A stretch of 21,245 nucleotides of DNA, from contig JAMDBG010000044.1 of assembly GCA_023487865.1 (NCBI GenBank), positions 1 to 21,245 of the forward strand, read 5' to 3'. Under the pieces are notes generated by a model. It searched no databases. It worked only from the letters and a program-made list of their open reading frames with translations, and was not told the DNA's origin. Shown piece by piece: positions 14,119-21,245 of this stretch (within the stretch, counting starts at the first letter, position 1; each line of letters starts with the position of its first letter). The position numbers and the translations under genes were made by a program. The stretch comes from Deltaproteobacteria bacterium (GTDB lineage Bacteria; Desulfobacterota; Syntrophia; Syntrophales; UBA5619).

Positions 14119-16377
14119 ATGAAAAGGATCCTCCTGTTCAGCTTGCCGATTCTGATCATCATCTCCGTCATCTTCGCCATTTTCGGATTCTACCAGGCGC
14201 GTTCCATTCAGGAAAGGCTCATTGACGAGGTCAAGAGCAAGGCAAAGGCCGTCACCGAGAGCATGGAGCTCTCCGCGGGGCAGATCCTTGCAACGAGAGA
14301 TCTCAGGAAGGCCCAACGGTTGATCGAGAAATTCGAGACCCGGGAACGGCTGCAGGGATGCGTCCTGTATGACCGGGAAGGAAAACTCTTTGTCATCACG
14401 AAGCGCTTCTCGGAATGGAAGGGGCAGCAAAAACCCTATCTCGTGAAGGTCCTTTCGGAGAAGAAACCCCACGGTGAGTTGACAAAATTCGGGGATTATT
14501 CCGTTTACAGTTATGTCCATCCTGTCCTCGACGACGACGAACAGATCCTTGGTCTGGTGGAGGTCATCTACGATACTTCCTATGTGTTCACGAGATTGAT
14601 CGGACTATGGAAGCGGATCAGCATCACCCTGATCGTCCTGATGATCTCCATCCTGCTCATCTCGCTGCTGACGCTTCGCCAGCTTTTCGTGGTGCCCGTG
14701 CAGCGTCTGACGGAATGGTTCGTGCACTTTCAGCGGGGGAACACCAACTTAAAGCCACCCATCCGCGATGCCGGGGAGTTGGGTAAGCTCGCCGAGGAAG
14801 TGGAACAGGTGGCCCTGAGCCTTCGGGTCGCCCGCCAGTCCATGATCGAGGATGCCCAGGGGCGAATGGAAAAGGGGGAGCTCTGGACGGAGAAGCGTCT
14901 CCGGGATCTGGTGGTGGCGAAACTCGGCGAGAATTCACTCTTTGTTGTGTCCAACCGGGAACCCTACCTGCATGTGTTCGATGCGGAACGGAGCGAGACC
15001 AAGATGATGTTCCCGGCAAGCGGGGTGGTGACGGCGATCGATCCCATCATGCGGGCCTGCGGGGGGACCTGGGTGGCACACGGCAGCGGAAACGCCGATA
15101 AGAGGTTTGTCAACTCCCGAAACAAGCTCGGGGTCCCGCCCGGTGATGAGCGGTACATCCTCAAGCGGGTCTGGCTGACGAAGGAAGAAGAGGAAGGATA
15201 CTACTTCGGGTTTTCCAACGAGGGATTATGGCCCCTGTGTCACGTCACCCACACGCGGCCGATCTTCCGGGAGACCGACTGGCAGATGTACCGGAAGGTC
15301 AATGAAAAATTTGCCGATAGTCTTCTCGAAGAGCTGCCGGTGGACAATCCTTTCATATTCATCCAGGATTATCACTTCACGCTCCTGCCGCAGATGATCA
15401 AGAAAAAACGCCCGGACGCGACGATCGCCCTGTTCTGGCATATCCCCTGGCCCAATCCGGAGGTCTTTGCGATCTGTCCCTATCAGGAGGAGATCCTGGA
15501 GGGGATGCTCGGGTGCGACCTGATCGGTTTCCATGTGCAGAACCACTGCAACAACTTTCTGGACACGGCCAACCGCCTGATGGAATCACGGGTCGATATT
15601 GAAAAATTCAGCGTCGTGAGAAGCGGTCGGGAGACCCTCGTCCGGGCTTATCCCATCAGCGTGGATCTGAGCGTTTTCGGGACACCGACGGAGAGTGTTC
15701 TGAAACAGAAGGAGAAGATCCGCGAGGAACTGAAACTGAACGGCAGGATCGTAGCGGTCAGCGTCGAGAGGATCGATTACACGAAGGGGATCGTCGAGAG
15801 AATCCTCGCCATCGACAGGTTTCTGGAGAAATATCCGGAGTATAAAAAACGGTTCGTCTTCATCCAGATCGCGGCGCCCAGCCGCACCCACATCAAACGC
15901 TATCACGATCTCATCGGGGAGATCGATGAATTGATCGAGCGGAAGAACTGGAAGTATTCCGATGGGGATTGGAGCCCCATCCTCTATTTCAAGCGACAGT
16001 TCACCCATGAGGAAATCAGCCCCTACTATCAGCTGGCCGATCTGTGTATCGTCAGCTCGCTCCATGACGGAATGAACCTGGTGGCCAAGGAATTCATCGC
16101 GGCCAAGCATGATCTGTCGGGAATCCTCCTGCTGAGCCGCTTCACGGGGGCCGCCCGGGAATTGACCGACGCCGTCCCGATCAATCCCTATGCGATCGAA
16201 GAGTTTGCCGACAGCATCAAAGAGGCGATCGAACTGCCGGCGGAAGAAAAGCGGCTCCGGATGATGCGTATGCGGGAGACCGTCGGCAAGAACAATGTCT
16301 ATTTCTGGGCTGCGAATATCATTACCGATCTGACGGAGCTGAAAAACACGCAGTCCCTTCGAAAGGAGCAAGGTTAG
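14119..16377 (+). CDS. Membrane-anchored Cache-like/HAMP sensor fused to GT20 trehalose-6-phosphate synthase
   Basis: This 752-residue fusion has TM1 (4-24), a periplasmic sensor of about 140 residues (25-166) that looks like a single Cache domain (GCVLYDREGKLF, then YSVYSYVHPVLDDDEQILGLVEVIYD), TM2 (167-189), HAMP (about 190-243), and a full cytoplasmic GT20 domain (about 272-740). GT20 makes trehalose-6-phosphate from UDP- or ADP-glucose and glucose-6-phosphate. Key residues correspond to E. coli OtsA: D417 in QDYH, R551 and K556 in VERIDYTKG, D650 and E658 in DGMNLVAKE. The donor-side segment reads FWHIPWPNPEVF rather than the OtsA-type LHTPFP, so a related acceptor such as glycerol-3-phosphate cannot be excluded. 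OtsA is normally a soluble protein of about 470 residues. It is first in the operon; the mscS ATG follows 4 bases after its stop. AAGGAAAGAAGGGAG lies upstream. Confidence 0.92.
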   Translation: MKRILLFSLPILIIISVIFAIFGFYQARSIQERLIDEVKSKAKAVTESMELSAGQILATRDLRKAQRLIEKFETRERLQGCVLYDREGKLFVITKRFSEWKGQQKPYLVKVLSEKKPHGELTKFGDYSVYSYVHPVLDDDEQILGLVEVIYDTSYVFTRLIGLWKRISITLIVLMISILLISLLTLRQLFVVPVQRLTEWFVHFQRGNTNLKPPIRDAGELGKLAEEVEQVALSLRVARQSMIEDAQGRMEKGELWTEKRLRDLVVAKLGENSLFVVSNREPYLHVFDAERSETKMMFPASGVVTAIDPIMRACGGTWVAHGSGNADKRFVNSRNKLGVPPGDERYILKRVWLTKEEEEGYYFGFSNEGLWPLCHVTHTRPIFRETDWQMYRKVNEKFADSLLEELPVDNPFIFIQDYHFTLLPQMIKKKRPDATIALFWHIPWPNPEVFAICPYQEEILEGMLGCDLIGFHVQNHCNNFLDTANRLMESRVDIEKFSVVRSGRETLVRAYPISVDLSVFGTPTESVLKQKEKIREELKLNGRIVAVSVERIDYTKGIVERILAIDRFLEKYPEYKKRFVFIQIAAPSRTHIKRYHDLIGEIDELIERKNWKYSDGDWSPILYFKRQFTHEEISPYYQLADLCIVSSLHDGMNLVAKEFIAAKHDLSGILLLSRFTGAARELTDAVPINPYAIEEFADSIKEAIELPAEEKRLRMMRMRETVGKNNVYFWAANIITDLTELKNTQSLRKEQG

Positions 16378-16381
16378 CTAC

Positions 16382-17437
16382 ATGGACACGCTGTTCGCTG
16401 AGTTTGTTGAAAAATCACTGGTGATGCTTCTTCCCCTCGGGATATTTGTGCTCATCCTGGCGGCGGGATATGTACTGAGGAGATACCTCCTTGTCCGGCT
16501 TTCCCGGTGGGCGCGGAGAACCGATTCCCCTGTGGGAGATGTGATTCTCTCCGCTGTCCGGACTCCGTTTCTGGTGCTGTGCGCCATGCTGGGAATCTAT
16601 GTGGCCCTCGAATTCTCTGATATTCCCAAAGCCTTCGTCGACAGGGCGGACAAGGGGCTGTCCATCCTGGCCGTTTTTGCCGTGGCACTGGTCACGGCGA
16701 ACATCTTGACCGGATTCGCACGGATACGCGCTGAGCGGATCGAATCGGTCCTGCCGGTGACAAGCCTCACGGAGAACATCATCCGGATCGTCGTCTACGG
16801 GGTGGGAACCTTGGTTGTCCTGCACAAAATCGGGATTTCCATCGTACCGATCCTGGCTACCCTCGGCGTGGGCGGACTGGCCGTTGCCCTTGCGCTCAAG
16901 GACACCCTTTCGAACTTTTTCGCCGGATTTCACATCGTCGCGACAAGGCAGATCCGGGTGGGGGATTATCTGAAGCTTTCCTCCGCGGAGGAGGGATATG
17001 TGAACGACATCAGTTGGCGGACGACGAAGATCCGGACACTGAGCGGCAATCTTGTGTTGGTCCCCAACGCAAAATTGACCGAGCTGATCGTAACGAATTA
17101 TACGTTGCCGGAGAAGGATATGGCGGTCCCGGTTGATCTGGGCGTCCATTATGACAGCGATCTGGCAAAGGTCGAACAGGTGACCTGCGAGGTGGCGGCG
17201 GAGGTGATGAAGGAGGTGCCGGGAGGCGTTCCCGAGTTCACCCCTTTCATCCGCTACCATACCCTCGGGGCCTTCAGCATCGATTTTTCCGTGATCCTGA
17301 GGGGGAGGGAGTTTGTGGATCAGTATCTGATCAAGCATGAGTTCATCAAGCGGATACATGAGCGCTTTGCCAAAGAGGGCATCGTCATCCCCTATCCGAT
17401 AAGGGCCCTGAACTACGAGCAGGAAAAGAGGGGGTGA
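16382..17437 (+). CDS. MscS-family mechanosensitive channel
   Basis: The 351-residue inner-membrane protein opens under membrane tension to release solutes during osmotic downshock. About five helices are visible (roughly 15-33, 60-77, 93-112, 130-148, 155-175). The last is the pore helix with the Gly/Ala pattern ILATLGVGGLAVALALKDTLSNFFAGF. It is followed by the beta domain (VGDYLKLSSAEEGYVNDISWRTTKIRTLSGNLVLVPNAKL), a typical MscS block, and the C-terminal alpha/beta domain ending in IVIPYPIRALN. With five helices it is larger than E. coli MscS (286 residues, three helices). It sits between the trehalose-6-phosphate synthase and phosphatase genes, 4 bases after one and directly touching the other, which points to a role in solute release. 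AAAGGAG lies in the end of the preceding gene. Confidence 0.93.
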   Translation: MDTLFAEFVEKSLVMLLPLGIFVLILAAGYVLRRYLLVRLSRWARRTDSPVGDVILSAVRTPFLVLCAMLGIYVALEFSDIPKAFVDRADKGLSILAVFAVALVTANILTGFARIRAERIESVLPVTSLTENIIRIVVYGVGTLVVLHKIGISIVPILATLGVGGLAVALALKDTLSNFFAGFHIVATRQIRVGDYLKLSSAEEGYVNDISWRTTKIRTLSGNLVLVPNAKLTELIVTNYTLPEKDMAVPVDLGVHYDSDLAKVEQVTCEVAAEVMKEVPGGVPEFTPFIRYHTLGAFSIDFSVILRGREFVDQYLIKHEFIKRIHERFAKEGIVIPYPIRALNYEQEKRG

Positions 17438-18238
17438 ATGGAAGTACGGCATCTACTGGAATACTGGGAGGGGCTGAAGATGGATCTTGCCTGCCGGTCT
17501 CTCTACTTGTTTCTCGATTTTGACGGGACCTTGTCGCCGATCGTTCGTGATCCCGGGCAGGCGGTCCTTTCTCTCCGGATGAGAAGGAGGCTGAAGAAGT
17601 TGTTGCGCACCGGCTGGTGCAAGATTGCAGTGATCAGCGGCAGGACGCTGGAGGATATCCGGGGACGGGTCGGGATCGCCGGCATCACGTACGGGGGCAA
17701 TCATGGCCTGGAAGTGGAGGGTCCGGAGGTGAAGTTCCGGTATCCCGTTCCCGAGAAGGCAGGATGCGCCTTGGAGGATGTGCGCCGGACGCTGGATAAG
17801 GCCCTTTCCGCCATCCCGGGGGCGTTTCTGGAGGACAAGGGGATGACGCTGACCGCTCATCTGCGGAATGTGAAGCGCGGGGGCCTTCTCATCGCGGCGC
17901 ACGCCGTTTCGGAGGCGACTGGTCCGCATCGGATGCGCGGAGAGATCGTGGTGTGTCCGGGCAGGGAGGCCTTTGAAATACGACCGTCCGTCGAATGGAA
18001 CAAAGGGAAAACCGTCCTTTGGCTCCTGGAAAAGGGAACTGTCGCCGGTAGGGAGCGGCCGTGGCCTCTCTGCGTGGGTGACGACCGGACGGATGAAGAC
18101 GCTTTCCGGGCGATCCGGGAGCGGGGGCTGACGGTATTCGTGGGGCCGCCCCGGCAGACGCAGGCTCGGTATTATCTAAAAAATGTCGGGGAGGTGGAGG
18201 CATTTTTCGGGAAGCTCGGGAGAATCAGAAAGAGGTGA
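17438..18238 (+). CDS. otsB: Trehalose-6-phosphate phosphatase (OtsB, HAD superfamily)
   Basis: The 266-residue cytoplasmic HAD phosphatase removes phosphate from trehalose-6-phosphate. HAD motifs in order: FLDFDGTLSPI with nucleophile D27 and general acid D29, VISGR (motif II, S67), K189 in EWNKGK (motif III), and the GDDRTDEDAF metal-binding block (214-223). YGGNHGLEVEG (85-95) and HLRNV are characteristic of the trehalose-phosphatase branch. Length matches E. coli OtsB. The ATG follows the mscS stop with no gap (TGAATG), with AGAGGGGG just upstream, so the two are likely coupled. If the fused GT20 enzyme makes a different sugar phosphate, this enzyme would be expected to match it. Confidence 0.92.
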   Translation: MEVRHLLEYWEGLKMDLACRSLYLFLDFDGTLSPIVRDPGQAVLSLRMRRRLKKLLRTGWCKIAVISGRTLEDIRGRVGIAGITYGGNHGLEVEGPEVKFRYPVPEKAGCALEDVRRTLDKALSAIPGAFLEDKGMTLTAHLRNVKRGGLLIAAHAVSEATGPHRMRGEIVVCPGREAFEIRPSVEWNKGKTVLWLLEKGTVAGRERPWPLCVGDDRTDEDAFRAIRERGLTVFVGPPRQTQARYYLKNVGEVEAFFGKLGRIRKR

Positions 18239-18242
18239 CACC

Positions 18243-18911
18243 ATGGCGGAATTGGTAAGAGCGGCGGAACCCTTCCGGTTTTACTCACGTCTGCATCTGA
18301 CCGAACTGACCGGCCTGAGAGCCGCCGGCCTGGTCCAGCTGGTGCGGCTTCTCAAATCCGTGCCGGGCGGCAGCATCTATTACCATACCCATCGCTTTCT
18401 GCAGCAGCATCAGTACCTCTCCCCCGAGCCGCCGAACGATTTTGCCTACTGGGTCCGGGAGATCCTCAGCGAAGAAGAGCTGGGGGAGCGTCTGGCCAGC
18501 ATCGACATCGTCCAGTTCTCGACGATCCGCAGCCTCCGGGAGAGGATCATCGCGACCATCGAGGGGTATCTGGTCGAGCACCCCGGGGCGAAGATGCGGT
18601 TTCCGCGGGAGGGAGGGGAATTTCACTTCAAAAAGGCGGTCAGCTTCATCCTGCCGACGCAGCATGTCAGCTACGACCTGCGTGAATTCGTCGAGATCCT
18701 GAAACGGGTCACCATCGGTTCCATCTATTTTCATATCTTCGAGGCCAAGCTCAGGCTGGAAAAAGGGACGAACGACTTCTCGAACTGGATAGAAAACTCC
18801 ATCGGCAACGAATCCTTGGCTCACAGCATCGCCCGACTTGACCCCTACGTTTACACCTTGGAGGATTTGCGTCGCACCATCACCGATTTGATCGAAAGGG
18901 AGATAGGGTAG
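18243..18911 (+). CDS. DUF5752-family protein, two internal repeats
   Basis: The 222-residue protein resembles DUF5752, of unknown function, found beside sugar-metabolism glycosyltransferases. It has no signal peptide, membrane helix or recognisable catalytic motif, and is mostly helical. Two halves are similar: residues about 26-110 (LVRLLKSVPGGSIYYHTHRFL, PPNDFAYWVREILSEEELGERLASIDIVQFSTIRSLRERI) and about 144-220 (FVEILKRVTIGSIYFHIFEAKL, GTNDFSNWIENSIGNESLAHSIARLDPYVYTLEDLRRTI). The shared core is GSIY-H followed by NDF--W and a S/L-R pattern. Start: ATG at 18243 with AGAGGTGA 5 bases upstream; earlier starts lie inside otsB. The treT gene begins 2 bases after the stop. A partner or regulatory subunit for TreT or the membrane synthase is inferred from position alone. 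Confidence 0.82.
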   Translation: MAELVRAAEPFRFYSRLHLTELTGLRAAGLVQLVRLLKSVPGGSIYYHTHRFLQQHQYLSPEPPNDFAYWVREILSEEELGERLASIDIVQFSTIRSLRERIIATIEGYLVEHPGAKMRFPREGGEFHFKKAVSFILPTQHVSYDLREFVEILKRVTIGSIYFHIFEAKLRLEKGTNDFSNWIENSIGNESLAHSIARLDPYVYTLEDLRRTITDLIEREIG

Positions 18912-18913
18912 CC

Positions 18914-20125
18914 ATGGCAAAGATCGAAGACTATATCCCGATCGTCGGGGAATCCGTCGTGGAGGACCTGAGGCTGATCGCCGTGCATCTGAGGGGAAAA
19001 CGGATACTGAACGTCAATTCCACGGCCGTCGGCGGCGGCGTGGCGGAGATCCTCAACCGGATGGTTCCCCTGCTTCGGGAGTTGGGATTGGACGTCCACT
19101 GGGACGTGATCAAGGGAGGGGAAGAGTTCTTCGAGGTCACAAAGAAGTTCCACAACGCCCTGCACGGCGGACGGGTCGATATCGGCGAGAAGGATTTCGA
19201 GATATTCATGGAGACGAGCCGGAGCAACCTGGAGCAGATGGAGATATCCGGCGATATCATCTTCATCCACGATCCCCAGCCGATCGTCCTTGTGCGGAAG
19301 CGTACGGACAACAAATGGATCTGGCGCTGCCATATCGACCTGTCGGAGCCCAAGAAGAAGGTCTGGCGGTTCCTGAAGGAGTTCGTCGTGCAGTACGACG
19401 CGGCCGTGTTTTCGGCGCCGGCCTTCTCCCGGAGGCTGCTCATCCGACAATTCCTGATCGCACCGTCCATCGATCCGCTGAGCGACAAGAACCGGGAGTT
19501 GCCGCAGAAGGTGATCGACGGCATCCTTGCCAAGTACGGTGTCCCGAAGGACAAGCCGATCATCACCCAGATCTCCCGCTTCGATCGGCTGAAGGACCCC
19601 GTGGGGGTCATAGCGACCTATCGACTCGTGAAGAAATACATCGATTGCCGCCTCCTGCTGGCGGGCGGAACGGCGACGGACGACCCGGAGGGACAGAAGG
19701 TCTTCGAAGAGGTACTGGAGGCGGCCCAGGGGGATCCTGATATCCATATCCTTGCGATTGCACAAAACGATCTGGAGATCAACGCCCTGCAGCGGGCATC
19801 GACGGTGATCATCCAGAAATCGCTGAAGGAGGGATTCGGCCTCACCGTTTCGGAAGCCCTCTGGAAGGCAAAACCGGTCGTCGCCTCCAACGTCGGCGGC
19901 ATCCCGCTGCAGGTAAAAGACAAGTATTCAGGTTTATTATGCTACACTCCGGAAGGGGCGGCCTTTGCCGTCAAACAGCTGCTCTCCAGTCCGGATTACG
20001 CCCGGCAGATCGGCGAGAACGGACGCGAGCACATCAGAAACAACTTTTTGATCACCCGTCATCTGCGGGAGTACATGCTGCTGTTTCTCTCCCTCTATCA
20101 CCGGGAGAACATCGTGCACCTGTAG
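18914..20125 (+). CDS. treT: TreT-like trehalose synthase (GT4 glycosyltransferase)
   Basis: The 403-residue GT4 enzyme resembles TreT, which reversibly joins glucose from a nucleotide sugar (ADP- or UDP-glucose) to free glucose, giving trehalose in one step. The N-terminal NVNSTAVGGGVAEILNRMVPLL block (33-54) is the TreT hallmark, with HDPQP at 119-123 and the acceptor-side HIDLSEP. The C-terminal donor domain carries QISRFDRLKDP (219-229), LLAGG (248-252) and the GT4 E-x7-E motif KEGFGLTVSEAL (E306, E314). Length is close to the archaeal enzymes. GGGAGATAGGG lies upstream. It ends the operon and is followed directly by a 127-base palindromic repeat. With OtsA/OtsB-type genes in the same operon, the cell would hold two trehalose routes; related GT4 specificities (trehalose phosphorylase-like) are possible. 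Confidence 0.88.
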   Translation: MAKIEDYIPIVGESVVEDLRLIAVHLRGKRILNVNSTAVGGGVAEILNRMVPLLRELGLDVHWDVIKGGEEFFEVTKKFHNALHGGRVDIGEKDFEIFMETSRSNLEQMEISGDIIFIHDPQPIVLVRKRTDNKWIWRCHIDLSEPKKKVWRFLKEFVVQYDAAVFSAPAFSRRLLIRQFLIAPSIDPLSDKNRELPQKVIDGILAKYGVPKDKPIITQISRFDRLKDPVGVIATYRLVKKYIDCRLLLAGGTATDDPEGQKVFEEVLEAAQGDPDIHILAIAQNDLEINALQRASTVIIQKSLKEGFGLTVSEALWKAKPVVASNVGGIPLQVKDKYSGLLCYTPEGAAFAVKQLLSSPDYARQIGENGREHIRNNFLITRHLREYMLLFLSLYHRENIVHL

Positions 20126-20251
20126 CAGGCTGCTGAAAAACGCTCATCTGCTGCGTTGCGCTGCAAACCTCATCGCTCGACGTATTCAACTACACGCCTC
20201 GCTCTTGAAATTTTTGCGCGCCTTGCAGCCAAGCATTTTTGAACAGCCTGC
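20125..20251. repeat. Full-length 127-bp dispersed palindromic repeat, likely bidirectional terminator
   Basis: The ends form an imperfect inverted repeat with 17 of 20 positions paired: left arm 20125-20144 (GCAGGCTGCTGAAAAACGCT) and right arm 20232-20251 (AGCATTTTTGAACAGCCTGC). The interior has further partial symmetry (TTGCGCTGC against GCGCGCCTTGCAG). It starts at the last base of the treT stop and fills the spacer between converging genes, so it could end transcription from both sides. A truncated relative lies at 5590-5643. Confidence 0.85.
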
Positions 20252-20287
20252 AAAACAGGGTTTTTCAACTCCCGGATAGAATATCCC

Positions 20288-20833
20288 TCACAGCCAATAG
20301 GCCGGATAGCTTCGATTCCGTGAAAGGTTGTTGACCAGAAGTGCGACCGCCAGGAGGATCAGCGCGCCCAGCCCGGCCGGTATGAACGGGTAGAGAAAGC
20401 CGAGGGCATGCACCTTCGGTCCGCCGATCACGGCGATCAGGGCGGTCGCCCCGCCCGGAGGATGGACGGTTTTCGTCACCAGCATTGCCGCAGTGGCGAG
20501 GGAAACGGCAAGGGCTGCCGCCAGCCAGGGGGCTCCGCCGAACAGCTGAAAGCATGCAACTCCTACAAGCCCCGATATGATATGGCCGCCGACGAGGTTT
20601 CTCGGCTGCGCAAAGGGACTCTTGATCGCCCCGTATACGAGGACCGCCGATGCACCCAGCGATCCGACCACGAGTGTCAGGTCTCTCTGTTCAAAATAAC
20701 GTGCCGAGAGGTACTCGCAGAGGCAAATCGCGATCGCCGAACCCACGAGCGCCCACAGCACCTCGCCGAATCCCACACGGGGCGGGCTCTTGGCCCCGCC
20801 CTTCATTTTCAACAGGTATTCACGAATGGTCAT
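20288..20833 (-). CDS. HPP-family integral membrane protein
   Basis: The 181-residue protein is of the HPP family, named for the HPP motif present here in KTVHPPGGATALIAVIGG. About four membrane helices are visible (VLWALVGSAIAICLCEYL, LTLVVGSLGASAVLVYGA, LVGGHIISGLVGVACFQLF, and FLYPFIPAGLGALILLAVALLV), plus a short AALAVSLATAAMLV segment. NLVGGHIISGLVG after QPR is also a family block. Some cyanobacterial and plastid HPP proteins have been linked to nitrite transport; the substrate here is unknown. Its ATG overlaps the stop of the upstream CBS gene by 4 bases (ATGA), so it is probably translated together with it and may be regulated by it. Confidence 0.9.
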   Translation of the reverse strand: MTIREYLLKMKGGAKSPPRVGFGEVLWALVGSAIAICLCEYLSARYFEQRDLTLVVGSLGASAVLVYGAIKSPFAQPRNLVGGHIISGLVGVACFQLFGGAPWLAAALAVSLATAAMLVTKTVHPPGGATALIAVIGGPKVHALGFLYPFIPAGLGALILLAVALLVNNLSRNRSYPAYWL

Positions 20834-21245
20834 TTTGCCCCGATTGCCCTGACGATGTCCGCCCGGGATATCACCCCGATCAGTTTCCCCTGTTCATTCA
20901 CGACGGGGAGCCTTTTGATCCTTTTTTCGTCAAGTGTCAAAGCGATTTCTCTGATATCCGCCTCAGGCCCGGCGGTTATCGCCGGCGAAGTCATGACATC
21001 CCTGAGGCACTTGCTTTGTCTGGCTCCGGAGAGAGGCTCTCCAAGGAGATGTCTGACAATATCTTTAAAGACATGCCCTTTTTTCATGCCCGCCATGGCC
21101 AGGACATCCGCTTCCGTGATCATGCCGATGACCCGGTCCTGTCCATCCACAACCGGCAGACCACTGATCCTGTTTTCGGAAAGGAGAGTCGCTGCCTCGT
21201 TGATATCCGCATCCTCTCTGGTTTTTATCACGTTTTTCGTCATCA
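20830..21245 (-). CDS. Tandem CBS-domain protein, 5' end cut by the window
   Basis: At least 137 residues with two CBS domains. The first (about 1-55) has VIKTREDADINEAATLLSENRISGLPVVDGQDRVIGMITEADVL; the second (about 80-137) has VMTSPAITAGPEADIREIALTLDEKRIKRLPVVNEQGKLIGVISRADIV. The pair forms a Bateman module that usually binds adenine nucleotides. The visible beginning, MTKNV, normally sits inside a longer 'DIMTKNVxTV' start, and the two bases beyond the ATG allow a Val or Met codon, so the true start is probably beyond the window edge. It overlaps the HPP membrane gene by 4 bases, suggesting nucleotide-dependent control of that protein. Confidence 0.9.
   Translation of the reverse strand, partial: MTKNVIKTREDADINEAATLLSENRISGLPVVDGQDRVIGMITEADVLAMAGMKKGHVFKDIVRHLLGEPLSGARQSKCLRDVMTSPAITAGPEADIREIALTLDEKRIKRLPVVNEQGKLIGVISRADIVRAIGAK

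Noticed and set aside
16415..17452. Minus-strand open frame of 345 codons
   Set aside because: It is antisense to the MscS-family gene, which has clear membrane helices and family motifs.
14119..20125. Idea that the operon is a defence or toxin system
   Set aside because: All five products fit sugar synthesis, osmotic release or an unknown accessory role; there is no nuclease, toxin, helicase or mobile gene nearby.

Overview
The window looks like a chromosomal piece of a GC-rich, Gram-negative bacterium. The best fit is a Desulfobacterota/Deltaproteobacteria lineage close to Syntrophales. This rests on gene content (a phenylacetate-CoA ligase-type enzyme paired with an ACT protein, a nucleoside-recognition membrane protein, archease with RtcB, TreT with DUF5752) and on short dispersed repeats of a type I associate with that group. 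It is inferred from composition and neighbourhoods, not from a marker gene. I see no rRNA, tRNA, CRISPR array, transposase or phage gene.

Layout. 1-2199 (+): the tail of an MBL-fold hydrolase, then archease and the RNA ligase RtcB. 2303-3592 (+): a PurH-like protein with only the AICAR formyltransferase domain, closed by a strong terminator. 3764-5568 (-): phenylacetate-CoA ligase followed by a double-ACT protein. 5747-6700 (-): a nucleoside-recognition/gate-domain membrane protein. 6900-8776 (+): a HAMP-GGDEF membrane protein with an unusual GGDDF motif, overlapping an outer-membrane-type lipoprotein. 8788-10472 (-): YbaK deacylase, a thioredoxin with two zinc ribbons, and an ADP-ribose-type Nudix hydrolase, behind a good sigma70 promoter. 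10734-11354 (+): a histidine phosphatase that appears to start at ATT. 11406-13708 (-): FtsH and a small Lys-rich protein. 14119-20125 (+): a compact five-gene trehalose/osmotic operon. 20288-21245 (-): an HPP membrane protein and a CBS-domain protein.

The most interesting part is 14119-20125. A trehalose-6-phosphate synthase-type GT20 domain is fused behind two membrane helices, a periplasmic Cache-like sensor and a HAMP linker. It is followed at 4, 0, 4 and 2 bases by an MscS-type mechanosensitive channel, a trehalose-6-phosphate phosphatase, a DUF5752 protein made of two internal repeats, and a TreT-like trehalose synthase. One transcript therefore encodes a possibly signal-gated synthase, its phosphatase, a second trehalose route, and a tension-gated channel. 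That reads as a self-contained osmotic response unit: make solute when a periplasmic or membrane signal says so, and release it on downshock. The operon has a clear promoter (13948-13976) divergent from the ftsH promoter (13799-13827), and ends in a 127-bp imperfect palindrome.

Five copies or fragments of related palindromic repeats lie in the spacers (152-215, 681-720, 2256-2289, 5590-5643, 20125-20251). Only the last appears full length.
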